The translations under genes and the position numbers were made by a program. From assembly GCF_014873755.1 (NCBI RefSeq), contig NZ_JADBEG010000001.1:2501-66500 (forward strand): 64,000 nt of DNA. Direction: 5' to 3'. The notes beneath the pieces were generated by a model that was not told where the DNA came from, ran no database searches, and saw only the letters and a program-made list of their open reading frames with translations. The stretch is from Amycolatopsis lexingtonensis. GTDB lineage: Bacteria; Actinomycetota; Actinomycetes; Mycobacteriales; Pseudonocardiaceae. Of this stretch, positions 45,501 to 53,599 are shown piece after piece (position 1 is the stretch's first letter; every line of letters begins with the position of its first letter).

Positions 45501-46450
45501 CGTTCCTGGCCGACGACACCATGGTCGCCACCTACGAGCTGGGCCACGGCTGGCTGCACGTCGCCCCGGCCCGGATCGGCAAGCAGGCGTTCCTCGGCAA
45601 CTCGGGGATGACCGCGCCCGGCCGTTCGGTGCCGAAGCGCGGCCTGGTCGGCGTCCTGTCCTCGACGCCCCTGAAGGCGAAGAAGGGCTCGTCGTACCTC
45701 GGCATGCCGCCGCTGCCGGTGCGCCGCGCGATCGGCGACGCCGACACCAGCCGCACCTACACCCCGGCGCTGCACCTCAAGGCGGCGCGGTCGCTGGTCG
45801 AGCTGTGCCGGATCATCCCGGTCATGTGCGGGGTCGCGCTGACCGTCACGGTCGCCTTCGGGCTGCTGTGGGCGGCCTCCGCATACGGCTTCGGCGTCGC
45901 GCTGCTGCTGGCCGGGCCCGCGCTGCTGGCCGCCGGGGTCGTCGCGGCGCTGACCGCCACCGTGATGAAGTGGCTGCTGGTCGGCAAGTTCCGCGAGATC
46001 GACCACCCGCTGTGGAGCTCCTTCGTCTGGCGCAACGAGCTGGCCGACACCTTCGTCGAGGCCCTGGCGGTGCCGTGGCTGATCGGCTCGGTCGGCGGCA
46101 CCCCGCTGCTGACCGCGTGGCTGCGCACGATGGGCGTCAAGATCGGCCGCGGCGTCTGGCTCGAGACGTACTGGCTGCCCGAGGCCGACCTCGTCGAGCT
46201 GGGCGACGGCGCGACCATCAACCGCGGCTGCGTCGTGCAGACGCACCTGTTCCACGACCGGATCATGAGCATGTCGCGGGTCGCGCTCGGCGAAGGCGCG
46301 ACGCTCGGCCCACACGGCATCGTGCTGCCGGGCGCGGGCATCGGCGCGCGCACCACGGTCGGCCCGGGCTCGCTGGTGACCCGCGGCGACGAGGTGCCCG
46401 CCGACACGCGCTGGCTCGGCAACCCGATCTCCGCGTGGACGGGTAAGTAG
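42560..46450 (+). CDS. Pls/PosA-type NRPS-like synthetase
   Basis: A 1296-residue multidomain protein. Adenylation domain (about 40-520): IIFTSGSTGKPKGVAVTHAS, NTYGPTEATVVACAA, YRSGDM, ELGEVDAAL. Carrier domain with Ser545 in THGGGSLTAAQ. Then a membrane part with about six helices alternating with left-handed beta-helix (hexapeptide) segments, for example IGARSTLFPGVRIGKGAEIA and LGDGATINRGCVVQTHLFHD. This is the layout of epsilon-poly-lysine synthetase and its relatives, which have no condensation domain and polymerise one amino acid or amine. The monomer cannot be predicted here. ATG 42560; a TATGGT box lies at 42427-42432, giving a leader of about 120 bases. Confidence 0.88.
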   Translation: MTVTIEPTGSAAVTAAPAPVADRALFWSGLGASERTLLDIVAATAELHPNAAAIDDGSTTLTYRRLLEEIDAYGRRLRGYGVGLGDRVGIRISSGTAELYIAILATLSVGAAYVPVDADDPDERAELVFEEAQVAAVATDGKINVHSTPGGRDGVPGPAYDAWIIFTSGSTGKPKGVAVTHASAAAFVDAEAELFLADEPIGPGDRVLAGLSVAFDASCEEMWLAWRHGACLVPAPRALVRTGVDLGPWLVAQGITVVSTVPTLAALWPADALEDVRLLIFGGEACPPELAERVAVEGREVWNTYGPTEATVVACAAQLTGEGPVRIGLPLSGWQLAVVNDEGQPVAMGETGELVIGGVGLARYLDAEKDAEKFAPLPSLGWQRAYRSGDMVRAEEEGLLFLGRLDEQVKLGGRRIELGEVDAALQALPGVQGAAAAIRRTKAGNQVLVGYVVPAAGVPFDQDESATRLREQLPAALVPLLAVVDDLPTRTSGKVDRNALPWPLSTVEASGLTPTETWLAEGWAEILGVSVDSPKADFFTHGGGSLTAAQVVARIRTRHPQVSVADVYAYPKLGALAAMLDALSGQATERREIAPTPRRAGVLQTLLTVPLMGLVGLRWATLAAALSNVLSLLGFAWAPTLSWAWLGLAWVVLFSPAGRIAIAAGGARVLLSGVRPGTYPRGGSVHLRLWTAEKLAEFSGADSVAGASWMTTYAKALGARIGKDVDLHSPPPVTGFLKLGRGAAIEPEVDLTGHWVDGDVVHIGKVRVGAEARIGARSTLFPGVRIGKGAEIAAGSTVRGAVPAGQRWAGSPAARVAKDERDALKWPSSRPPRSHFWATVYGATSLALGFLPGVAALAGVAVLGYAIAGAPTLLDAFTRALIFVPAATAAYFLAYMLLVLVGVRSLSIGMVEGYHPVHGRVAWQVWATERLMSMAREGLFPLYASLFTPVWLRLLGAKVGRNVEASTVLALPKMTKVDSGAFLADDTMVATYELGHGWLHVAPARIGKQAFLGNSGMTAPGRSVPKRGLVGVLSSTPLKAKKGSSYLGMPPLPVRRAIGDADTSRTYTPALHLKAARSLVELCRIIPVMCGVALTVTVAFGLLWAASAYGFGVALLLAGPALLAAGVVAALTATVMKWLLVGKFREIDHPLWSSFVWRNELADTFVEALAVPWLIGSVGGTPLLTAWLRTMGVKIGRGVWLETYWLPEADLVELGDGATINRGCVVQTHLFHDRIMSMSRVALGEGATLGPHGIVLPGAGIGARTTVGPGSLVTRGDEVPADTRWLGNPISAWTGK

Positions 46451-46540
46451 AAGGTCACGAAGTACCCACCTGGCTCGCCGGACTCACCCGTCCGTGCGAG
46501 CCTGGTTTGGTACGTCGGCACGAGGAAAGGTTCGGCACGG

Positions 46541-47953
46541 GTGATTGCGAAGGCTCCTGCTCCGGCACCCGGCGCGGACACCTCCGGTGATCCCTACCTC
46601 CCCGCCCACGGCAACGGCGGTTACCGGGTCCGGCACTACGACCTCACGCTCGACTACAAGGTCGCGCCGAACCGGCTGTCGGCCTCGGCCGTGATCACCG
46701 CCGAGGCGACGCAGGCGCTTTCCCGTGCCAGCTTCGACTTCGGCGAGTTCCGGATCAACCGCGTGCTGGTCGACGGGAAGCCCGCGAAGTACGTGAAGCG
46801 CGGCGCGAAGCTGCACGTGAAGCCGGCGAAGTCGATCGCGGTGGGTGCCGCGTTCACCGTCGAGGTCCACTACGTCGGCAACCCGCGCCCGGTGGGCAGC
46901 CGCTGGGGTGACGTCGGCTGGGACGAGCTGACCGACGGCGCGCTGGTGGCGAGCCAGCCGGTCGGCGCGCCGTCCTGGTTCCCGTGCAACGACCATCCCT
47001 CGGACAAGGCGTCGTACCGGGTGAGCTTGACGACGGCGTCGCCGTACCTGGTCGCGGTCACCGGCACGCTCGTCGAGCGGTCCACCTCGGCCAGCACGAC
47101 GAAGTGGGTGTTCGACCGGCCCGAGCCGACCGCGACGTACCTGATGAGCGTGCAGATCGGCCGCTACGACGACGTCGAGCTGACCGGCCGCGGCTGGTTC
47201 CCGCACACGGGCGTGGGCCTGCGCCGGCTGAGCCTCGGCATCGGGCGCGCCAGCGGGCAGGTGGAGTCGATCTTCGAGACCGTGCCGCAGCGGGCCGCCG
47301 TGCCGCCGCGGCTGCGCCGGGCGTTCGACCGCGACTTCGGCAGGCAGGGCCGGATGATGGAGTTCCTGCAGCGGCTGTTCGGCCCGTACCCGTTCGCCGA
47401 GTACGTCATCGTCGTCACCGACGACGACCTCGACGACCCGATCGAAGCCCAGGGCATGTCGATCTTCGGCGCCAACCACGTCGACGGCCGCCGCACGTAC
47501 GAGCGGCTCGTCGTGCACGAGTTGTCGCACCAGTGGTTCGGCAACAGCCTGACGGTGGCGGACTGGCGCCACATCTGGCTGAACGAGGGCTTCGCGACCT
47601 ACGCCGAGTGGCTGTGGTCGGAGGAGTCCGGCGGGCCGTCCGCGCAGGCGCTGGCCCGGGACTGGCACGCGCGCATGAAGCTCAAGCCGGCCGACGTCCG
47701 CATCGCCGACCCGGGCGTGGCGCGGATGTTCGACGAGCGCGTGTACAAGCGCGGCGGCCTGACCCTGCACGCGCTGCGCGGGGAGATCGGCGATCCGGCG
47801 TTCTTCGCACTGCTGAAGGCGTGGGCGGTCGAGCACCGGCACGGGCTGGTCACGACGGGCCAGTTCGTGACGACGGCGGAGGCGTACGCGGGCCGGTCGC
47901 TGACCGCGTTCTTCACCCGCTGGCTGGATTCGACCGCGCTCCCGCCGCTTTAG
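46541..47953 (+). CDS. M1-family metallopeptidase
   Basis: A 470-residue zinc aminopeptidase without signal peptide. Zinc site HELSHQWFGN at 326-335 with the third ligand in NEGFATYAEW (Glu349). The substrate-recognition loop is IEAQGMSIFGANHV rather than canonical GAMEN, as in short actinobacterial M1 enzymes; the C-terminal ERAP-type domain is lacking. GTG 46541, preceded by GAGGAAAGG. It starts 90 bases after the Pls-type gene on the same strand and may process or recycle that product (inferred). Confidence 0.9.
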   Translation: MIAKAPAPAPGADTSGDPYLPAHGNGGYRVRHYDLTLDYKVAPNRLSASAVITAEATQALSRASFDFGEFRINRVLVDGKPAKYVKRGAKLHVKPAKSIAVGAAFTVEVHYVGNPRPVGSRWGDVGWDELTDGALVASQPVGAPSWFPCNDHPSDKASYRVSLTTASPYLVAVTGTLVERSTSASTTKWVFDRPEPTATYLMSVQIGRYDDVELTGRGWFPHTGVGLRRLSLGIGRASGQVESIFETVPQRAAVPPRLRRAFDRDFGRQGRMMEFLQRLFGPYPFAEYVIVVTDDDLDDPIEAQGMSIFGANHVDGRRTYERLVVHELSHQWFGNSLTVADWRHIWLNEGFATYAEWLWSEESGGPSAQALARDWHARMKLKPADVRIADPGVARMFDERVYKRGGLTLHALRGEIGDPAFFALLKAWAVEHRHGLVTTGQFVTTAEAYAGRSLTAFFTRWLDSTALPPL

Positions 47954-48639
47954 GTCTCGCAGCCGAAGACCGAGCGGCAGACCGCGCAGCGGGCCCGCAC
48001 CGAACGTCCGGCGGGCAGCCGGGTGCCGTGACCGCAGGCGGGGCAGGCGAACGCGACCTTGCCGCCGGCGAAGTGGTAGTCCGCGGCCGATCGGCTCAGC
48101 TCGCGGTCCCGCCGGTATCGCGCGCGGGCCGCGCGGCCCGCGCCCGACAGCGGGGGACGGGCGTAGTCCGCCAGTGCGCGGGTGTGGCCGAGCCGGTACG
48201 CCTCCGCCGCGGCGCCGGAGAACGGCCGGACCTCCTCGCCGAACGCCAATGCGCGCTTCGCCAGCACGTAGCCCATCTCCGGCGGGGACAGGTAGCCGAC
48301 CCGGGACGTCGTCCGGCGGCGCGTGTAGCGGCCCTGCGTGACGTCGACGCGGTACGCCGCCGGCATCGGGTGGCCGAGACCGAGGTAGAGGGCCGCCGTG
48401 TCGGTCAGGATCTCGTGGCGGGCGAGGTCGGCGTGGCGGAGCCCGTGGCGGTGCAGGAAGACGTGCGTCACCTCGTGCGCGAGCACGGCCGGGATGTCGC
48501 GCGGGTCGTCCTGGTAGTGCGCGCCGAGGGTCACGAAGTACTCCGGGCCCGGGCCCAGCTCGACCTCGCCGACGTGCCCGCCGAGCGCGCTGAAGCCGAC
48601 GATCACCCGGGCGTCGCCGATGCCGACGTGGCGGGCCAT
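47950..48639 (-). CDS. HExxH protein with C-terminal zinc ribbon, N terminus uncertain
   Basis: A 229-residue protein. A zincin motif AVLAHEVTHVFLHRHGLRH (HExxH) lies near residue 55, and a C-terminal zinc ribbon pairs CPACGHG with CAVC. A protease or matrix-type zinc protein is likely; I do not recognise a named family. ATG 48639 is the first start codon in frame, but about 24 codons before it still look coding (PLSPEHDPLTGAQRIAAA). The frame is then closed by a TGA inside the repeat at 48705-48789, so the N terminus may have been cut by that element. The end overlaps the M1 gene by 4 bases. Confidence 0.65.
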   Translation of the reverse strand: MARHVGIGDARVIVGFSALGGHVGEVELGPGPEYFVTLGAHYQDDPRDIPAVLAHEVTHVFLHRHGLRHADLARHEILTDTAALYLGLGHPMPAAYRVDVTQGRYTRRRTTSRVGYLSPPEMGYVLAKRALAFGEEVRPFSGAAAEAYRLGHTRALADYARPPLSGAGRAARARYRRDRELSRSAADYHFAGGKVAFACPACGHGTRLPAGRSVRARCAVCRSVFGCET

Positions 48640-48704
48640 CGCCGCGGCGATCCGCTGGGCGCCGGTGAGCGGGTCGTGCTCCGGGGAAAGGGGCGGCCGG
48701 GCAC

Positions 48705-48789
48705 GCGCCCCAATGTGGCATTGGGTGCGTCAGACGCACCGAACGCCACATTGGGTGCGCTGGACGCACCGAACGCCACATTGGGGCGC
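48705..48789. repeat. composite palindromic/tandem repeat, AATGTGGCATT family
   Basis: Outer arms GCGCCCCAATGTGGC (48705-48719) and its exact complement (48775-48789) enclose two tandem copies of about 40 bases of GACGCACCGAACGCCACATTGGG type. The core AATGTGGCATT is shared with the element at 24345-24399. Confidence 0.88.
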
Positions 48790-48942
48790 TCACTGGCACC
48801 GGGTTCCGGCGACAGTATTCATCGGATGTCTCTGCCGCTTTCCGGGTGAACAACTCTGGCCTTTTGGGGCACCCTCTGCAAGTATGGCCGCACGCCGCCG
48901 CTTGAACGCACCGAAACGTAGTATGAATTCGGAGGATGCTTC
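48790..48942 (+). other. leader of the first GH95-like gene
   Basis: The 303 bases from 48640 to 48942 hold the possible lost N-terminal codons of the zinc-ribbon gene, the repeat at 48705-48789 and this leader. In it I see only the ribosome-binding site GGAGG (48931-48935), seven bases before ATG 48943, and no clear promoter box. Confidence 0.5.
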
Positions 48943-51234
48943 ATGGACTCGATGTCCCGGCGGACGGTGCTCCGTGCTGCCTCGGTCGCGGCCGGGGCCG
49001 CTGCCTTCGGGGGTCTGTGGGCCCGGGCGGCGCCACCCGCGCTGGCCGCGGCGAACCCGCACCGCGACGTCGCCGCGGACGCGCGGATGATCTGGAAGCG
49101 GCTGCCGAAGAACTGGCGGGAAGGCCCGTTCCTGGCCAACGGCTACCTCGGCGCGCAGGTCTACGCCGGCCAGGCGCCGCAGGTGCTCAAGGTGATGCTG
49201 AGCCACACCCAGGTGCAGGACCAGCGGATCCAGTGGGAGGCCGGCATCGGCCTGTCCCGGCTGCCGATCGGCTACCTCACGCTCACCTTCGCCGGCGCGA
49301 TCACCGCCGTCGACTGGACGCTCGACCTCTACAACGCCGAGCTGGGCGGCACCATCACCACGACGCAGGGCTCGGTCGCCTTCTCCGCGGTGGTGCACAA
49401 CGACCTCGGCGTGCTGCTCGTCTCGACGACCCCGAGCGCGGGCGAATCCGGTGCGGCCTGGGCGTTCCAGCCGCTGGAGTCCGCCACGACGCGGACGGTC
49501 CGCAAGCCGCCCGAGTACGTCGCGAACCCCGCGCCCGAGCTCGCGGACGGGTACTGCGCGCAGCCGATGCTCGCCGGGGGCGGGTACACGACGGCGTGGC
49601 GGGAACGCGCGATCGGGGCCCGCCGGCTCCTCGCCGCGACCGTCGCCTACAGCTTCCCGGGCACCACGCACACCGCCGACGCCGTCGCGTCGGTCCGGAA
49701 AGCGCTTGCCCTGAATCCGGACTTCCTCCTCGCGCGCCACCGCCACTGGTGGAACGACTACCACCGGCGCAGCTTCGTTTCGGTGCCGGACAAGCAGGTG
49801 CAGCGGTTCTACTGGATCCAGCTGTACAAGATCGCGTCCGCCACGCGCGCGGACGGGCCCGTGGTCTCGGAGTGGGGCCCGTGGTTCCCCGAGGTCGGCA
49901 ACAGCTGGACCGCGGTCTGGTGGAACCTCAACGTCCAGGTCACCTACCCGATCGTCAACAGCAGCAACCACCCCGAACTCGACGCCGTCACCGAGACCTT
50001 CCGGCGCGACCGCGCGAACCTCGAGGCGTCCGTGCCGCCCGCGTACCGCGACGGCGACACCTACGCGCTTTCGCACCCGGGCGACTGGCGCCTGCGCCCC
50101 GGCGGCACACGCTCGGTCGGCGTACCCGGGACGACGTCCAAGACCGACCAGACCGGGAACCTGTTGTGGGGCCTGCACAACGTCTGGCTGGCCTACCGCC
50201 ACCACCTGGACCGGCGCGTGCTCCGCGACGTCCTGTACCCGACGCTGGCGAAGGCGCTGAACTTCTACCGCCACTTCCTGGTCACCGGTCCCGACGGCGC
50301 CCTGCACCTGCCGCTGACCCGGTCGCCGGAGTACGCCGACGCTCCGGACTGCACCTACGACCTGTCGCTGATCCGGTGGGCGGCCCGCACCCTCGTCGAC
50401 ACGGCCCGGATCCTGCGCCTCGACGAGCCGCGCGTGCCGATCTGGCAGGAGATCAGCGCGAAACTGGTGCCCTACCACGAAGATCCCGTCAACGGCGTGC
50501 TCATCGGCGACGGCGTCCCGCTGGCCGCGTCGCACCGGCACTTCTCGCACCTGCTGTGGTTGTACCCGCTGCGGGAAAAGGTCTGGGACAACCCCGCCGA
50601 CCGGGACATCATGACCCGCACCTTCGACCACTGGGCCGCCGACCAGTCCGCCTGGCACGGCTACAGCTACGCGGCCGCGTCCTCGATGAAGTCCGTGATG
50701 GACTCGCCGGAAGAAGCGTTGCGGTACCTGAAGTTCTTCCTCGACCGCAACATCGTCGCGGACACCGAGCTGACCGCGAACACGATGTACCGCGAGGGCT
50801 CGAACTTCGCCATCGAAAGCCCGATCACGGCCGCGCAGTCCGTGGTGGACATGGTGCTGCAGGGGTCCGGGGGCGTGCTCAAGATCTTCCCGTCGGTGTC
50901 GGCGACCTGGCGGGACGCCTCGATTTCGGGGCTGCGCGCGGAGGGCGCGTTCCTCGTGGACGCTTCCCGGCGCGCGGGCATCACGGAGTTCGTCCGCGTG
51001 CAAAGCGAAGCCGGGGAACCCCTGGTCCTGCAGCACGGCATCACCGGGGACGTCGACGTCCGCGACGAGCACGGCAGGCACCTGCCGTGGCGCGCCACCG
51101 GCCCGGGCCGGATCTCGATCGGGCTGCGGCGCGGCGGCACCGCCGTCGTCACCCCGCGGGGCGGGCGGCCGGACTGCGCGCCGCGAGACGTTCCCGCCCT
51201 CGGCTCGGCGCCCGCGTGGGGCCTGCCTGACTGA
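48943..51234 (+). CDS. exported GH95-like glycoside hydrolase, copy 1
   Basis: A 763-residue secreted enzyme with a twin-arginine signal (SRRTVLRAASVAAGAAAFGG). An N-terminal beta-domain contains REGPFLANGYLGAQVY. The (alpha/alpha)6 barrel carries WWNLNVQVTYPIVNSSNHPE, RSPEYADAPDCTYDLSLIRW and SHRHFSHLLWLYPL, the last typical of GH95 alpha-L-fucosidase/galactosidase relatives. Substrate unknown. ATG 48943 or 48952 could be used; the GGAGG supports 48943. Only 25 bases separate it from a paralogue. Confidence 0.82.
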   Translation: MDSMSRRTVLRAASVAAGAAAFGGLWARAAPPALAAANPHRDVAADARMIWKRLPKNWREGPFLANGYLGAQVYAGQAPQVLKVMLSHTQVQDQRIQWEAGIGLSRLPIGYLTLTFAGAITAVDWTLDLYNAELGGTITTTQGSVAFSAVVHNDLGVLLVSTTPSAGESGAAWAFQPLESATTRTVRKPPEYVANPAPELADGYCAQPMLAGGGYTTAWRERAIGARRLLAATVAYSFPGTTHTADAVASVRKALALNPDFLLARHRHWWNDYHRRSFVSVPDKQVQRFYWIQLYKIASATRADGPVVSEWGPWFPEVGNSWTAVWWNLNVQVTYPIVNSSNHPELDAVTETFRRDRANLEASVPPAYRDGDTYALSHPGDWRLRPGGTRSVGVPGTTSKTDQTGNLLWGLHNVWLAYRHHLDRRVLRDVLYPTLAKALNFYRHFLVTGPDGALHLPLTRSPEYADAPDCTYDLSLIRWAARTLVDTARILRLDEPRVPIWQEISAKLVPYHEDPVNGVLIGDGVPLAASHRHFSHLLWLYPLREKVWDNPADRDIMTRTFDHWAADQSAWHGYSYAAASSMKSVMDSPEEALRYLKFFLDRNIVADTELTANTMYREGSNFAIESPITAAQSVVDMVLQGSGGVLKIFPSVSATWRDASISGLRAEGAFLVDASRRAGITEFVRVQSEAGEPLVLQHGITGDVDVRDEHGRHLPWRATGPGRISIGLRRGGTAVVTPRGGRPDCAPRDVPALGSAPAWGLPD

Positions 51235-51259
51235 CACCTGCTTCGACGAGGAGGCCGGA

Positions 51260-53530
51260 ATGGACATCACCCGCAGGACTGTGCTCGGCGGCGCGCTCGC
51301 CGGGCTGGCCGCCGCCGGGATCACGCCCGCGTACGCGGACACCCCCGGCAGCGACGACTTCGGCTGGGCCGGGTTCCTGGGCACCGCGGACCTGTACTGG
51401 CGGCGGCTGCCGAAGACCTGGTACGAGGGCCCGTTCCTGGGCAACGGGTTCCTCGGCTCGGGCATTTACGCCGAGCCGGGGCAGAACGCGATCCGCTTCA
51501 ACGTCCAGCACAGCCAGGTGCAGGACCACCGGCCGGAGTTCGGCTCGCTCTTCGGCCTGGCCCGGCTGCCCATCGGGTACTTCACGCTGGAGCCGGTCGG
51601 CGCGATCACCGCGATCGACTGGCGGCTGGACCTCTGGAACGCCGAGCTGACCGGCAGGATCACGACCGCGGCGGGCAGCCTGAGCCTGCGCGCGATCGTC
51701 CACACCGGACAGTCGCTGCTCGCGGTCGAAGTCCGGCCCAGCGAAGGCGAACGGGCGTTCAAGTGGGTGTTCCACCCGGCGGTGGCGGTCAGCCCGCGCG
51801 CCGATCCGGTGTGGAACAAGCCGCCGCCGGCCGGCTACACCGCGAACCCGCCGGTGAACGTGAGCACCAACGGCGATGCCCAGCTCGCCGTCCAGCCGCT
51901 GCTGGCCGGCGGCGAGCACGTGACGGCCTGGCGGGAGGTGCCGCGCGGGGCCGCGCGCACGCTGTACACGTCGGTCGCGTGGTCGCACCCGGAGAAGACG
52001 TCGGTGGCGCGGGCGCTCGGCACGGTCCGCCGGGCGGGCGCGTTCCCCGAGCTGACCCGCGACCACCGGCGCTGGTGGCACGACTTCTACCGCGGCAGCT
52101 TCCTGTCCATTCCGGACACCCGGCTGCAGAGCTTCTACTGGATCCAGCTGTACAAGGTCGCGTCGGCGGCCCGGCGCGAGGCACCGGTGATGGCGACGTC
52201 CGGGCCGTGGCTGGAGAACACGCCGTGGCCGGCCACGTGGTGGAACCTCAACGTCCAGCTCGAGTACTGGCTGATCCACGGCTCCAACCACCTGGAACTC
52301 GACGCCGTCAGCCACACACTGGACAAGTACCGGGCGAACCTGACGAGCCAGGTGGCCGAGCCGTACCAGGCCGACTCCGCCGGCATCCCGCGCACGACCG
52401 ACATGACCCTGCTCAACGGCGTCTCGAACGCCACCAGCGGGTTCCCCGTCGGCATCCCGGGGAAGGACACGCCGACGCCGGAGGTCGGCAACCTGACCTG
52501 GGCGCTGCACAACGTGTGGCTGTCCTACCGGCACACGATGGACCGCGAGCTGCTCGCCGGCACGCTGTTCCCGTTGCTGCGCAAGGCGATCAACTACTAC
52601 CTGCACTTCCTCGCCCCGGGCCCGGACGGGAAGCTGCACCTGCCGCCGACGTTCTCGCCCGAGTACGGCGTCAACGCGCCGGACTGCAACTACGACCTCT
52701 CGCTCATCCGGTGGGGCTGCAAGACCCTCCTGCAGATCGCGCCCGGCGACCCGCTCGCGACGAAGTGGCGGGACGTCCTCGCGAACCTCGTGGCCTACCC
52801 GGCCGACGCGAACGGCTACATGATCGGCGCCGGGGTGCCGTTCGCGAAGTCGCACCGGCACTACTCGCACCTGCTGCAGATCTACCCGCTCTACGACGTC
52901 ACCTGGGAGCAGCCGGAGCACCGGCAGATCATCGAGACGTCGCTGAACCACTGGGTGGGCTTCGAAGGCGCCCTGCAGGGCTACACGTTCACCGGGGCCG
53001 CGTCGATCTCGGCGCAGATGCTGCGCGGCGACCAGGCCGCGTTCTACCTCGGCGAGCTGCAACGCCGCTACATCCAGCCGAACACCATGTACAAGGAGTC
53101 CGGGCCGGTCATCGAAACGCCGCTCTCGGCGGCGAAGTCCCTGCAGGACATGCTGGTGCAGAGCTGGGGCGGCGTGCTCCGGCTGTTCCCCGCGGTGCCG
53201 TCGGCGTGGGGCGACATCGCGCTGCGGGACTTCCGCACCGAGGGCGCGTTCCTGCTCAGCGCGTCGCGGGCCGGCGGCAAGACGCGCTGGCTGAAGGTGC
53301 ACAGCGAGGCCGGGGCGCCGTGCGTGCTGCGGCCGGGCATCGACGGCGAGCTCGCCGTGACGGACGCGCGCGGCCGGGCCCGCCGGTGGCGGCGGCTGGC
53401 CACGGGGGACGTCCAAGTCGAACTCGGGCGCGGCGAGGACGCCTTCGTTTACCGGAAGGGGGACAAGCCGGACTTCGGCGTCCGGCCGGTCACCCCCGGC
53501 GGGCCGAGTTCGCCCTGGGGCCTGCCGTGA
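51260..53530 (+). CDS. exported GH95-like glycoside hydrolase, copy 2
   Basis: A 756-residue paralogue of the preceding gene. Twin-arginine signal (ITRRTVLGGALAGLAAAG), YEGPFLGNGFLGSGIY, TWWNLNVQLEYWLIHGSNHL, FSPEYGVNAPDCNYDLSLIR and SHRHYSHLLQIYPL follow in the same order. GAGGAGG precedes ATG 51260. The two genes arose by tandem duplication and probably act on related but different alpha-linked sugars (inferred from their divergence outside the motifs). Confidence 0.83.
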   Translation: MDITRRTVLGGALAGLAAAGITPAYADTPGSDDFGWAGFLGTADLYWRRLPKTWYEGPFLGNGFLGSGIYAEPGQNAIRFNVQHSQVQDHRPEFGSLFGLARLPIGYFTLEPVGAITAIDWRLDLWNAELTGRITTAAGSLSLRAIVHTGQSLLAVEVRPSEGERAFKWVFHPAVAVSPRADPVWNKPPPAGYTANPPVNVSTNGDAQLAVQPLLAGGEHVTAWREVPRGAARTLYTSVAWSHPEKTSVARALGTVRRAGAFPELTRDHRRWWHDFYRGSFLSIPDTRLQSFYWIQLYKVASAARREAPVMATSGPWLENTPWPATWWNLNVQLEYWLIHGSNHLELDAVSHTLDKYRANLTSQVAEPYQADSAGIPRTTDMTLLNGVSNATSGFPVGIPGKDTPTPEVGNLTWALHNVWLSYRHTMDRELLAGTLFPLLRKAINYYLHFLAPGPDGKLHLPPTFSPEYGVNAPDCNYDLSLIRWGCKTLLQIAPGDPLATKWRDVLANLVAYPADANGYMIGAGVPFAKSHRHYSHLLQIYPLYDVTWEQPEHRQIIETSLNHWVGFEGALQGYTFTGAASISAQMLRGDQAAFYLGELQRRYIQPNTMYKESGPVIETPLSAAKSLQDMLVQSWGGVLRLFPAVPSAWGDIALRDFRTEGAFLLSASRAGGKTRWLKVHSEAGAPCVLRPGIDGELAVTDARGRARRWRRLATGDVQVELGRGEDAFVYRKGDKPDFGVRPVTPGGPSSPWGLP

Positions 53531-53599
53531 TCGCGCGTTCTCGCCCGGAAGGCGGCCCGTAGCGGCAGAATGGTGCTCTCGACGAGGGGAGCAGCGGGC

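Noticed and set aside
42416..46315. Very long minus-strand frame opposite the Pls-type synthetase
   Set aside because: Shadow of a GC-rich gene: composition is Arg/Gly/Ala/Asp without domains, while the plus strand has clear adenylation and carrier motifs.
48705..48789. CRISPR array
   Set aside because: Only two tandem units within a palindromic element, no unique spacers of constant length and no cas genes.
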